A stretch of 14,144 bases of DNA, from NCBI GenBank assembly GCA_001632435.1, contig KV424166.1, forward strand, positions 8,692 through 22,835, read 5' to 3'. Both the position numbers and the translations under genes were made by a program. Below are positions 1-7,620 of this stretch, one piece after another. The stretch comes from Calocera cornea HHB12733. Its lineage: Eukaryota > Basidiomycota > Dacrymycetes > Dacrymycetales > Dacrymycetaceae. How positions within the stretch are numbered: the first letter of the stretch is position 1; each line of letters starts with the position of its first letter. The notes below the pieces were generated by a model. It saw only the letters and a list, made by a program, of their open reading frames with translations. It ran no database searches and had not been told where the DNA came from.

Positions 1-484
1 GAAGTCCAAGCCATCGGCATCGTCGGCAACATCGGCAACAGCGGCACGCGTGAAGCTTTTGCAGATGACGGCGTAGATGGTGTTGAGGATGATGATGAGG
101 ATGATGAGGATGAGGATGATGAGGATGAGGATGACGAGGATGAGGATGACGAGGATGAGGATGAGGATGATGATGATGATGAGACCGAACGGGGCGAAGT
201 CGAAGTCAGCCGCATTGTCGGCAACGCCGGCATCAGCGGCACTCGTGAGGCTATTGCAGATGATCGCATAGATGGTGTCGTTGTTGGTGATGTTGTTGGC
301 AAGGATGATGAGGATGAGGATGAGGATGAGGATGATGAGGATGAGGATGAGGATGAGGATGAGACCGAAGGGGGCCAAGTCGAAGTCATCGGCAACATCG
401 GCAACATCGGCAACAGCGGCACGCGTGACGCTATTGCAGATGACGGCGTAGACGGTGTTGAGGATGATGATGAGGATGAGGATG

Positions 485-545
<61 letters not shown>

Positions 546-603
546 GACCGAAGGGGGCGAAGTCGAAGTCAGCGGCATCGTCGGCAACGTCGGCATCAGC
601 GGC
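1..603 (+). repeat. Acidic-coding tandem repeat array (~180-195 bp units)
   Basis: Units begin at 1, 196, 376 and 559 (spacings 195, 180 and 183, all multiples of three); the last is partial and the first is cut by the window edge. Each unit has a GAAGTC-type head, a run of GGCAAC/GGCATC triplets, a conserved core (GGCACGCGTGA...GCAGATGACGGCGTAGA) and a long (GAT/GAG)n tail ending GAGACCGAA. Unit 2 carries a Val/Gly-rich insertion before its tail. Differences among the cores of the first three units fall mostly at third positions of frame +1 and are mostly synonymous, which mildly favours past or present coding on the plus strand. Trinucleotide slippage alone could also keep lengths in multiples of three. 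Confidence 0.85.
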
Positions 604-948
604 GGGCTGTTTCCTTTCTTTTCTTCTAAGTCCTCATCTCATTGCACAAAGTTGGATTTTCACACATTTTATTTCATCCACCGTCAACTACTCATACATT
701 CACAACTGAGCTTCTATCTAACGTGCTCCTCTGGCCCCCTACTTGCCCTTGCCGCTTGTGCCGCTGCCTTACTTGCGCGCGGTCTTTGCCTTCTTGCTGG
801 AGCCCGAGGCTTTCGTAACCGCGGCCAGCTGTGCACGGAGTGCCGCAACTTCCTGCGCGAGCACAGCATAGCTCGGCTCGCTCGATTGGCTGGTGGTGGC
901 CTTGTTGGTGCGGCCCTTCAACTTGGAACGGCCGTCTGTGAGTTATGA
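1..948 (+). CDS. Possible partial acidic repeat protein, 5' end outside window
   Basis: Frame +1 is open from base 1 to a TGA at 946-948 and has no ATG before 652, so any real start lies to the left. Up to about residue 201 it encodes repeats of the form GNSGTREAIADDGVDGV followed by Asp/Glu runs. After 603 the reading becomes ordinary and, from about 769, runs antisense to the last exon of the minus-strand zinc-cluster gene, so that part is probably not coding. I see no clear splice donor at the end of the repeats. The minus-strand reading of the same repeats would give Leu/Ile or Ser runs and is less attractive. The product is not recognised; this may be only a microsatellite-rich region. 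Confidence 0.22.
487..543 (+). repeat. (GAT)19 microsatellite
   Basis: An uninterrupted run of nineteen GAT triplets sits in the tail of the third repeat unit. In frame +1 it reads as nineteen aspartates. The other units have GAT/GAG mixtures, so this run looks like recent slippage and is likely length-polymorphic. Confidence 0.95.
668..673 (-). promoter_or_regulatory. Candidate poly(A) signal AATAAA of the zinc-cluster gene
   Basis: TTTATT on the plus strand gives AATAAA on the minus strand, about 96 nt past the TAA stop at 769-771. It lies in an AT-rich island between the repeats and the gene. The position fits a 3' UTR, but fungal poly(A) signals are loose and this is a single hexamer. 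Confidence 0.4.
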
Positions 949-2309
949 TCAGTGCCGCCGACTGCCGCTGACTGCCGCCGTTGCCGCTTACCTTTGCGCA
1001 CCCTCGTGCAATCCTTGTGCCGATTCTGGCAATGCCAGCACGCCTTAGCCCTCGTCCCGATCTTCTTGAAGCAATAGAGCCTCTCGGCGACGCAGAAGTC
1101 ACACTGTTAGAATAGTCAGTTTCAGTTAGGATGTTGAAAGGGGAATGGCTTACCGCCGGGTGCATATCCTCGGACTCATCGGGGCTCGGGCAAGGGCGCT
1201 GCGGGTCGAGCGACTTCTTGATACCTTTTTCGCGCAAGTCCTGCGAACAAACGTCAGTTGCCGCCCAGTGCCGATGATGCCGCTGATGCCGCTTACCGCG
1301 CCAGTGCTGCGAATCTTCCTCACTGACACGTCGGACCCGTTGGCATCCGCATCGTCCTCGTCGTCCTCATCGTCGTCCTCGTCCTCGTCCTTGTCCTCGT
1401 CCTCGACCTCGTCGTCCTCCTCGTCGTCGTCGTTGTCGTTGTCGTCCGCGTCGTCCTTGTCGTCCGCGTCGTCGTCCTCGTCTTCCTCCTCATCGTCGGT
1501 GGTGTCTTCGGGGCTGCTGAGATCCGCTTTGCCCTTGCCTTTGTTCTGCGTGACGCTCGTGCGGTCAGCAGGCTTGTCAAAGGCTTTCTTGCCCTTGTGA
1601 GGGGGAGGGGAGCCATGGCGCTTGCGAGCGGCAGCGTCGGCACTGGGCCCAGGGCCAGGGGTTGGGCGGCGCTCCCGGAGAGCCATAGGCGGGAGAACGG
1701 CGGGAGGGGGGGGTGCAGGCGTTGCCGGCGCGGTCATTGCCGTCTTGCTCGCCTGGAAGTTGTCCGGCAGGTCCTGAGGCCTGGGATCGTCCTTGGTGGT
1801 GTCGACGCACCAGGCGGGCTCGATCTCCTTAGGCCCATTGCGACGGTTCTGAGCAGAAGTCAGCGAGTGCCGATGTTGCCGCCGAGTGCCGCCGATGCCG
1901 CTTACCTCTTGCATTGAGAGCCAAACTGCGACGCAGTTTGGCATGAGATACGGGATCTCCTTGGCGGGCCAGCGCGCAATGTCCTCGGGGTACTTCATCC
2001 AGTACTGGACAAGGGAGCCCTGTGGGATACGTCAGTATGCTGTGCGTTGCTGAGAAGAAAAGAAAGACGCACCCTCCAAGACCCGAGCTGATCAGCATCC
2101 TGCGCCCAGGAAGAGCGGTGCAGGTCATCCTCCTGCCACATCTTGTAGAGCGCCGTTTTCGCGGCCTCCTTCGCGTCCCTCTCGGCCTTCCTCAACGCGC
2201 GCAGGGTGGGAGCGACGGGAGCGGCAACTGGGGCAGAGGCGGCAGGAGCGGCAACGGCGGCGGCGGCAGAGGCGGCAGCGCGACGAGAAGTGGCTGTTTG
2301 GCGAGCCAT
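769..2309 (-). CDS. C-terminal Zn2Cys6 cluster protein with acidic tract (six exons)
   Basis: Gene model built by eye: exons 2309-2073, 2019-1906, 1848-1297, 1240-1154, 1103-992 and 935-769. Introns are 50-57 nt, all GT...AG, and all junctions keep frame, giving 422 aa. The start lies in a good fungal context (GTCAACAATGG). Residues 1-35 are Ala/Pro-rich, 35-60 a charged helix, and 80-117 a Trp/Pro-rich segment (YWMKYPEDIARWPAKEIPYL). Residues 118-230 are Pro- and Lys/Arg-rich, with ARKRH as a possible nuclear signal, and about 231-286 is an almost pure Asp/Glu tract. Cysteines at 331, 334, 341, 352, 355 and 362 fit C-x2-C-x6-C-x10-C-x2-C-x6-C, the Zn2Cys6 binuclear spacing of fungal DNA-binding proteins. 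A short heptad helix follows (389-408, AVLAQEVAALRAQLAAV) and then a basic tail. Unusually, the cluster is C-terminal, the first loop is poor in basic residues (VAERLY), and I see no fungal-specific transcription factor middle region. A nuclear DNA-binding or chromatin role is inference. The exact family is not recognised. Confidence 0.8.
936..991 (-). other. Intron 5 of the zinc-cluster gene, GGC-repeat type
   Basis: This 56-nt intron begins GTAAGCGGCAACGGCGGCA, continues with AGCGGCAG/TCGGCGGCA triplet runs, has a CTGAT-like branch site and ends ACAG. It splits an aspartate codon (phase 1) right after the Zn2Cys6 cluster. Confidence 0.8.
1241..1296 (-). other. Intron 3 of the zinc-cluster gene, GGC-repeat type
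   Basis: This 56-nt, phase-0 intron begins GTAAGCGGCATCAGCGGCA, has a CTGAC branch site and ends GCAG. It shares its first ten bases and its triplet body with intron 2. Confidence 0.8.
1849..1905 (-). other. Intron 2 of the zinc-cluster gene, GGC-repeat type
   Basis: This 57-nt, phase-0 intron begins GTAAGCGGCATCGGCGGCA, has a CTGAC branch site and ends CTCAG. Introns 1 (2020-2072) and 4 (1104-1153) of the same gene lack the GGC triplets and look ordinary. Confidence 0.8.
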
Positions 2310-2420
2310 TGTTGACAGTTTTTTTGAGAAAAAAAGAGTTTGTGAGTCGAGATGAGGTGTAAGGGGAGAGGAAGAGAGGGGGAAAAGGGGGGGGAGCGTG
2401 AGGGAAACGCTGGCGAGGGC
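2310..2420 (-). promoter_or_regulatory. Pyrimidine-rich leader/core promoter of the zinc-cluster gene
   Basis: Read on the minus strand, the DNA just before the ATG is a long C/T tract (the plus strand shows GGGGAGAGGAAGAGAGGGGG and similar). It is followed by CACAAACTC, a run of T and CAACAATGG. CT-rich tracts next to the transcription start are common in fungal promoters. The exact start is not visible. Confidence 0.5.
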
Positions 2421-2480
2421 GCGTTGACCCCCAACAGTCCGCGCGCACATGCGGTTCCCACGAGGCGCACGGAAGCAGAA

Positions 2481-2528
2481 TCGGCAATGGCGGCAACGGC
2501 GGCAATGGCGGCACCCGGCGGCACTCGG
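2481..2528 (+). repeat. GGCAAN/GGCACY triplet run upstream of the zinc-cluster gene
   Basis: The plus strand reads CGGCAATGGCGGCAACGGCG and on to CGGCGGCACTCGG, the same triplet vocabulary as introns 2, 3 and 5 and as the heads of the left-edge repeats. Relative to the gene's transcript it is in the opposite orientation to the introns. Confidence 0.75.
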
Positions 2529-2543
2529 AAGCAAAACGGAATC

Positions 2544-2550
2544 AAATATA
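2544..2550 (-). promoter_or_regulatory. TATA-like element TATATTT
   Basis: AAATATA on the plus strand reads TATATTT on the minus strand, 235 bp upstream of the zinc-cluster ATG. A plus-strand TATAAAAA at 2583-2590 lies back-to-back with it, but no plus-strand gene begins nearby. The assignment rests on sequence resemblance alone. Confidence 0.25.
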
Positions 2551-2590
2551 CCTCCGCTACTCCCTATACAAACGCGCCAAACTATAAAAA

Positions 2591-2853
2591 AAAACCTCCG
2601 TTTTGGCGTGCTCGCCCGAATCCTGATGATTCTCCAACTCGCGGGTGCCGGCGATGATCATCCAGCCCAGGCAATCCAGCGCACGATCGTCGACAGAGCA
2701 TTCCACGAGCGTCGGTCCCACGCCATCTCCACAGCCCTCCCCGTAGCGTTGACATCACATTGTCGACCATCAAACAGAGCACACCCATCAGCCTCGGGGG
2801 AGAGGATGGGAGGATGGTTGGGGGAGCCGGGACAGCCCCGGGCAGCGCTGGGG
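2591..2853. other. Intergenic DNA, no supported gene
   Basis: Several overlapping open frames run through this stretch on both strands, as expected at this GC content. None shows domain-like composition, splice logic or a conserved partner. A short GGTTGGGG motif at 2816 reappears before the second copy of the duplication at 7559, so the duplicated segment may once have begun here. Confidence 0.5.
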
Positions 2854-3315
2854 ATCCGCGGCATGAGCGTGTGCGTCTTGTTTCCTTCCTCCGGAGATCT
2901 CTGGTGGGAAGGAATAGGCGGCATGCTGGGAGATGAGGAGAAGAAGAGCAGCATTGCGATCTTAGCGCCGAGGGGAGGGTAGAGGATGGGCGCCTCGGAG
3001 GCGGTGGGCAGGCCATCAATGATGGCTTTAGATGGAGGGAGGACCGCGTTTGCCGAGGCGGGATAGACGGCGGGGGAAGGTCGTCTCTTCTGCTTGGGCG
3101 AGGGAGGGAGCGGGTGATCGTGCGGGACGGGTTGATTGCGGTGCATCAGTCAGTATCTCTACTCCGGCATACATCCTGTACATTCATCCACACAGCATCT
3201 GTCAATCCACCCTTGTTCAGAAACTGCAGCCTCGGACCTTGCAAGCCACGAATGCCACAGTACCTGTCGAGCTACCTGGTACGTGTTGCATTCAAACATC
3301 CTCGGGACAATTGTG

Positions 3316-3348
3316 TTTCAGAGCCTGGAGGAATGCTCTCCGCGGCAG
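3316..3348 (+). promoter_or_regulatory. 33-bp block identical in both NLR upstream regions, copy 1
   Basis: The block starts TTTCAGAGCCTGGAGGAATG and ends CTCTCCGCGGCAG. It is identical base for base to 8082-8114 although flanking DNA has diverged clearly. It lies 133 bp upstream of the CATAAA box and 257 bp upstream of the first ATG. Its retention suggests a protein-binding site or other constraint; function is inference. Confidence 0.5.
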
Positions 3349-3480
3349 TCAAGATGTCACAGACCACGACTCGCCGTGGGGTGGCAGTGGGTTGCAGAGC
3401 CCGACTTCGCGATTGTCAACCAACCGTGGATCTATCGCCTTCCGCATACCCAACAGCCCTCCGCTGCCGTGTTGTAGTCC

Positions 3481-3486
3481 CATAAA
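3481..3486 (+). promoter_or_regulatory. TATA-like CATAAA box of NLR A
   Basis: CATAAA lies 119 bp before the ATG at 3605. The second copy has CATAAA at 8246-8251, at nearly the same distance from its start and from the 33-bp block. Conserved spacing is the main support. Confidence 0.4.
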
Positions 3487-3604
3487 TTGCACACATCCTT
3501 CTAGTGGGGGACGCTCTAATACTCTTGCCCTGTTACAAGTCGACCGCGCAATCGCGCATGTGCCGCGCACCTCTTCCTGCCTGCCATTTGCGTGCAGTCC
3601 AACT

Positions 3605-6396
3605 ATGGAAGCAACGCACCAGATGAGTGGATCGTCGTTGGCACCCAAGGGTGGACTCGCCAGCCTCAGCTCGGCCTTTCAGAAGCTGAAGCTTGGAGCG
3701 ACTTCGGTAGCAGCGCCCCTGAAGCACAAGACCGAGGAGATCCTGCTGAGGGTCTCAGGCATTTACGAGGTATGATAGATGACGGGAGTGCTGATGTCTT
3801 GTAACACCTTCGCACAGATGATCCAGGGCCAAAGAGAAGAATATGAAGGCCTCACCGAGCAGCTCATCTTCTTGACGACCCGTGTCATTGGCGGAGCTCC
3901 AAACGACGGGAGCATTAGTGAAGATATGCGTCATGCGCTCGATGTCCTCCAAGGGTGTGTAATACAAGGAGTCCACATGCGCAGTCACGGACACTATAAT
4001 GACACCTGTTTTCCAGCATTTGCAATGAAATTGACGCCGAACTCCACAAACACTTGCAGACGGTCGGTGAGCCAGCTGTGTTGCCTGCGCATGCAGCCCA
4101 GGGAATGAAAAGATTGCAGAAGAAGCTAGATAAGCAGTCACATCACCTTACGGTCTGTCAATCACCCCCTTATCCCCGTTTGCGAGTCCTGACCACAAAG
4201 AGATATAGCTGGTGGGCACTTCAGACTACATGAGAGTACGCCGAAGCTTTGTTTCGGCCATACATCACCTGACGGCTTACTAGGATAGGGGCCGCTGTTC
4301 AATGACAATGTATGTCCAGTCCATGCTCTTGAACGAGTCACTCCTCAACGCCCGGGATTTGCTGTTTTAGCAAAGGATATAATCGTCGACTCCGACCACC
4401 TCCGAAACCAGCCATCTTCTACGGCAGGGATGAGATAGTGCAGTCAATCGTAGACCTGCTTCTCAAGGGCGACACCTGCCGCATTGCCCTTCTTGGCCCG
4501 GGTGGCATCGGTAAAACATCTACCGTGGCCACGGTCCTGCATGACACTCGAGTGGAGGAGAGGTTCCAGGGACACCTTTTTTTTTTCAGCTGCGAGGGCA
4601 TCATTTCGGCTTCGGGCATTATTCTGGCAGTGGCCGGTGCCTTGGCACTACAGCACGGGAACGGGGTGAGAGAGGCACTGATTGACTTCTGTGCGTCTTG
4701 TAAGCACGTTTTACTCGTCCTCGATAACCTTGAAACCGTGTGGGACTCGGACGACCAGGCTCAGGTGGAGGAATTCCTTGCGGACTGTGTCAGTATCCCG
4801 ACCATGTCACTGATAGTGACTATGAGGGGGGCAGTTCGACCGGGCGGTGTAGACTGGAATGATGCCATCCTGGATCCACTTGGCCCTCTTTCACTCGAAG
4901 CCGCTCGATCAATGTGGATACGGATCGCGAAGAAGTCGGACTCGAGGCTGGACGAGCTACTCCAGCTCCTAGATGGTCTTCCCCTCGCCATCAATCTTAT
5001 GGCGCACCACGGACAGTCGATGACTCCGACCGAACTCATCGAGGCGTATGATCAGGAACATACCTCAATGCTGTCACGAGGGAAGCCGAGTCGATTGACG
5101 AGCTTGGAAATCTCGATTGAATTATCTCTAAGCTCCCCCACTCTTCAGAGGGAGCCAAGCGCAAGAACAATACTGTCGGCTCTTAGCATCCTCCCCAATG
5201 GCATATTAAGGACGGAGGTTGGTCGCATGTTACCTTGCATAAGTGGAAGCGGACGAGCAGTGCGTGCATTGATGCAAGTCGGGTTGGCACACGATACCGC
5301 TGGACGGCTGTCTGCTTTAGCACCGATCCGCGACTTCATTCACGAAAGATATCCACCCGTCGAGCCTTGCTTTACAGAGCTTCGCGATTACTTCGCTCGT
5401 CTGGCCAATTTTGCTGAGGACCTCAAGACGGCCACTGCGAAGAAAGTGGTCGACACACTGCGGGCAGAATATGGCAACGTCAATGCGGTCTTACTACGGT
5501 CTTGGTGTGCGAGCCCTGGTCCTGACATCGCTAAGCTTCTGTTAAGAGCCACAACCAACCTAGCATCGTTTTCGCTTACCGCGGCGTACGGAGACAGTAT
5601 ACCTCTGCTGACCATTTCGATGATGGTTCTGACTCAGCTCGGGGACACGGAGGGGGCAGCCGACGGCGCCATGGCCATGGCCAAGTGCCTGTGCATGCTG
5701 AATCGCTATGATGACGCATTTGAAAAGCTCCAGGATGCAAAGGTGACCTATGTGGCCATGGGGAACCGGGTGGGCGCGGCACATTGCACCAAGGGCATGG
5801 GCACTCTCTTGGGCAGGAAGAGTCCCTACGTCCAGGGCATTGCAAAGCTCGAGGATGCGCAGGCAATGTACAAGGCCATCGGGCACTGGGAGGGCGTAGC
5901 GGACTGCAGCTGGAGTATGGGTGAGATCCTGCGTACACATCATCGTTATGGGGAGGCAATGGAGAAGCTTGAGGATGCGAAGGCCATGTATGAGGCCATC
6001 GCGAACCCGCTGGGCGTAGCGAATTGCGCCATGAGTATTGGAGACACCCTGCGCAGGAGGAACCACCATGATGAAGCAACAGAGAAGATCGAACAGGCAA
6101 GGGTGACATTTGAAGCGATCGGCGCTCGATATTCAGAGGCATGGTGCTTCCGATACCTGGCACTCGTATTCATTGACCAGGGCCAGAAGGCAGAAGCCGA
6201 AACCATGGTGGAACGTGCTGTAAATCTCTTCCTCGAAATCAAGAGGCAAGACGAGGCGGACTCGTGTCGTGCCTTGTTGAGTGAGGTACACGCCATCGAT
6301 GGATCGACCGGGCCGGAGGTGGCGGGCTCAGTTGGCGCCAGCAGCACGTCCATTGCAGAAGCCGCGAGAGAAGGAGCCGAGTGGAGAGCTTGCTGA
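3605..6396 (+). CDS. NLR-type STAND protein A (helical N-domain, NB-ARC-like, 5 TPR)
   Basis: Six-exon model: 3605-3769, 3818-3954, 4017-4152, 4209-4235, 4284-4309 and 4371-6396, giving 838 aa. An in-frame ATG at 3623 matches the start of paralogue B and would give 832 aa. Introns are 48, 62, 56, 48 and 61 nt, several with CTGAC branch sites. Residues 1-155 are helical (IYEMIQGQREEYEGLTEQ) and resemble HeLo/MLKL-like N-domains of basidiomycete NLRs; that assignment is by pattern only. The NTPase core shows IFYGRDE, a P-loop GPGGIGKT (206-213), Walker B LLVLDNLE (D282), a sensor-like IVTMRG and a GLPL-type DGLPL (366-370). ALAPIRDFI lies where plant NLRs have MHD. Five contiguous 40-residue TPRs (588-787) precede a tail ending WRAC. 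Fungal proteins of this plan are nucleotide-driven switches tied to self/non-self recognition and cell death. The ligand is unknown. Exon 3 is three codons longer than in B and contains prolines where B has a smooth helix. Confidence 0.88.
5641..6240 (+). repeat. Five 120-bp TPR units of NLR A
   Basis: Units start at 5641, 5761, 5881, 6001 and 6121 and each encodes 40 residues. They are clearly diverged from one another. The final unit (CFRYLALVFIDQG) is a cap that matches the last unit of paralogue B far better than it matches its own neighbours. Confidence 0.92.
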
Positions 6397-6529
6397 GACC
6401 ACCGTCTATAGGATGGGAGATTAAGATGTGAGGGGATATATCCATTGTTTGTTACTGTACCAGTAGATTATGGCGGAGGTTGGAAGTATGTCCGTTTCTC
6501 AATACAATCCAGTCTATCCCAGTCTTTGA
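6397..6529. other. 3' flank of NLR A
   Basis: AT-rich sequence follows the TGA stop, without a canonical AATAAA. Similarity to the paralogue ends around the stop codon: B continues nine residues past the shared WRAC while A stops there. The right edge of the duplicated segment therefore lies at or close to 6396/11750. Confidence 0.5.
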
Positions 6530-6541
6530 AGGGCCGGCCCT
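6530..6541. promoter_or_regulatory. 12-bp palindrome AGGGCCGGCCCT
   Basis: A perfect inverted repeat, the first of several short symmetric sites packed into about 210 bp downstream of NLR A. Confidence 0.45.
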
Positions 6542-6562
6542 ATTGTTGTGCTGGGCGCGCGT

Positions 6563-6576
6563 CGCGTCATGACGCG
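6563..6576. promoter_or_regulatory. 14-bp palindrome CGCGTCATGACGCG
   Basis: A perfect palindrome containing two inverted TGACG half-sites of the kind bound by CREB/ATF-type bZIP factors. Binding is inference. Confidence 0.45.
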
Positions 6577-6600
6577 TGCACCGGGGTCCTGGTTGTGGCT

Positions 6601-6616
6601 GTGGTAATACCACGTG
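6601..6616. promoter_or_regulatory. Hairpin GTGGT-AAT-ACCAC merged with E-box CACGTG
   Basis: A 5-bp inverted repeat with a three-base loop (6601-6613) runs directly into a CACGTG E-box at 6611-6616, a bHLH-type core. Confidence 0.4.
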
Positions 6617-6636
6617 AATGCACGGAGGCAATGCTA

Positions 6637-6644
6637 TCACGTGA
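6637..6644. promoter_or_regulatory. Second E-box TCACGTGA
   Basis: An 8-bp perfect palindrome with the CACGTG core, 26 bp after the first E-box. Paired E-boxes are more suggestive of regulation than one alone. Confidence 0.45.
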
Positions 6645-6722
6645 GGGCACAAGCGGAAGCAGTGGTGCGGCCTAGTTGGGGGAGCCGTGGCTCAGATGGT
6701 AGCCCTACGCTTACTCCGTGGG

Positions 6723-6742
6723 CTCGGGCCCTCGGGCCCGAG
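6723..6742. promoter_or_regulatory. GC hairpin CTCGGGCCC-TC-GGGCCCGAG
   Basis: Nine perfectly paired bases flank a two-base spacer, so the site is a cruciform or hairpin candidate. A run of T does not follow, so it does not look like an intrinsic terminator. Just before it (6687-6700) lies a tRNA box-A-like GGCTCAGATGGTAG. Confidence 0.6.
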
Positions 6743-7620
6743 GTTCCCCGTTCCCGCCCGGACCATCAAGCCCAGCCCATATCGAAAGCATGCGATTCTT
6801 GCGTGATCGCGAGGGCAGGGGGGATCGCATGACCGGAAGACCTACGTCATCGTTACAGCCGTCTGTGGAGTGTGACGACCGCCCCTTACGCCGCCGCATC
6901 GGCTTCATCGACCATGAGTTGCTCAGCCTCGTCTGCTATCCTTCCTCCTCTGCACGCACCCGCACTCCGCAGCACACTTCCCACGCAGACCTCGGCCGAC
7001 TGGTCTGCCCGTACCAGCAGCGCCCATCCAGCACCCACGCCCGTCCCAACTCCCGTTTCCCTATCACTCACCGTACAATGATGTCGACCGTCCTCCCGAC
7101 AGCGCATCCCAGCCGCGGCGATGTAGTCCACAACAGGTCGCTGTTCACGGGCGGGGGATCCACGCCGTGCAGTGTTAGTACCGTAGGAGCGGAAGCCGTA
7201 CGGGAATGGCGCACATGAGAACCTGTACCAGGTCGGTCAGTACGAGGGTACGCACAGCCGTTCGACTTCTCTTGGGCACCCGCTCACTCATGGCACTCTA
7301 TGACAGGTCATCCTCCGCCTTTCGTCGATCTGACGTGTTATCCGTCACTGTCGTCCTCAGGAGCCTGCAGCCCACCCGCGAGCGCCACGCGTGTCATTGC
7401 CTTCCCCTCCTCCCCTCCATCTCAGCATCATCCACCGCCCCCACCGCCCTCAACACGCTCCTCCCTCCGCGCCCGCTCATGACCGCGGGGTTCGCCCACA
7501 TCTTCAGCACCTCCGTGGGCGAGGGTGATAATCTAGCTCAGCGTGATGCTTGAGACGCTGGTTGGGGAGGAGTCGAAGGCGATATCGGTTAAGGCAGGGA
7601 AGGCGAGGAGTGTGTTCCAG
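6743..7620. other. Intergenic DNA between the two NLR units, no supported gene
   Basis: C-rich stretch with open frames in several phases (for example 6718-7218 plus and 7206-7553 plus) whose translations are Ser/Pro/Arg/Thr-rich. They show no domain, conserved partner or convincing splice structure. A gene for a small disordered protein cannot be excluded. I see no similarity to the region downstream of NLR B. Confidence 0.5.

Larger units (their letters stand above)
2854..3604 (+). repeat. Upstream half of the tandem duplication, copy 1
   Basis: From ATCCGCGGC at 2854 onward the sequence aligns with 7621 onward at offsets of 4767 to 4753, right up to the NLR start codons. Shared runs include CTGGGAGATGAGGAG, ATCTTAGCGCCGAGGGGAGG, ATTGCGGTGCATCAGTCAG and the 33-bp block at 3316-3348. 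Differences are spread over all three codon positions in the frame I tested, and open frames do not stay in register between the copies. I therefore read it as promoter and intergenic DNA or a decayed gene fragment rather than a live coding exon. A short peptide-like match (ERVIVRDGLIAVHQ here, ERVMAQDGFIAVHQ in copy 2) could be a relic. Confidence 0.85.

Noticed and set aside
1..603. CRISPR-like or satellite array
   Set aside because: Unit structure is imperfect, spacer-less and made of trinucleotides in a eukaryotic context; it is a minisatellite/microsatellite.
1320..1500. Plus-strand Ser-rich open frame over the acidic tract
   Set aside because: It is the antisense of GAC/GAG runs (TCG/TCC), not an independent gene.
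692..1998. Long unspliced minus-strand frames overlapping the zinc-cluster gene (692-1237, 1150-1998)
   Set aside because: They read through clear GTAAGC...CAG introns. Only the spliced model joins the acidic tract, the complete cysteine cluster and the heptad helix.
2658..3146. Minus-strand open frame matching a similar one at 7533-7772 (LGAKIA, SSSPS, PSHQR words)
   Set aside because: The match follows from the DNA duplication. Substitutions between the copies show no third-position bias and the frames do not extend equally, so there is no sign of coding constraint.
6676..6760. tRNA or tRNA-derived SINE head (GGCTCAGATGGTAG box A; GGTTC box-B-like at 6743)
   Set aside because: The acceptor ends do not pair, the D-stem partner is GCCC instead of GAGC, and the T-arm does not fold. 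At best it is a degenerate fragment.
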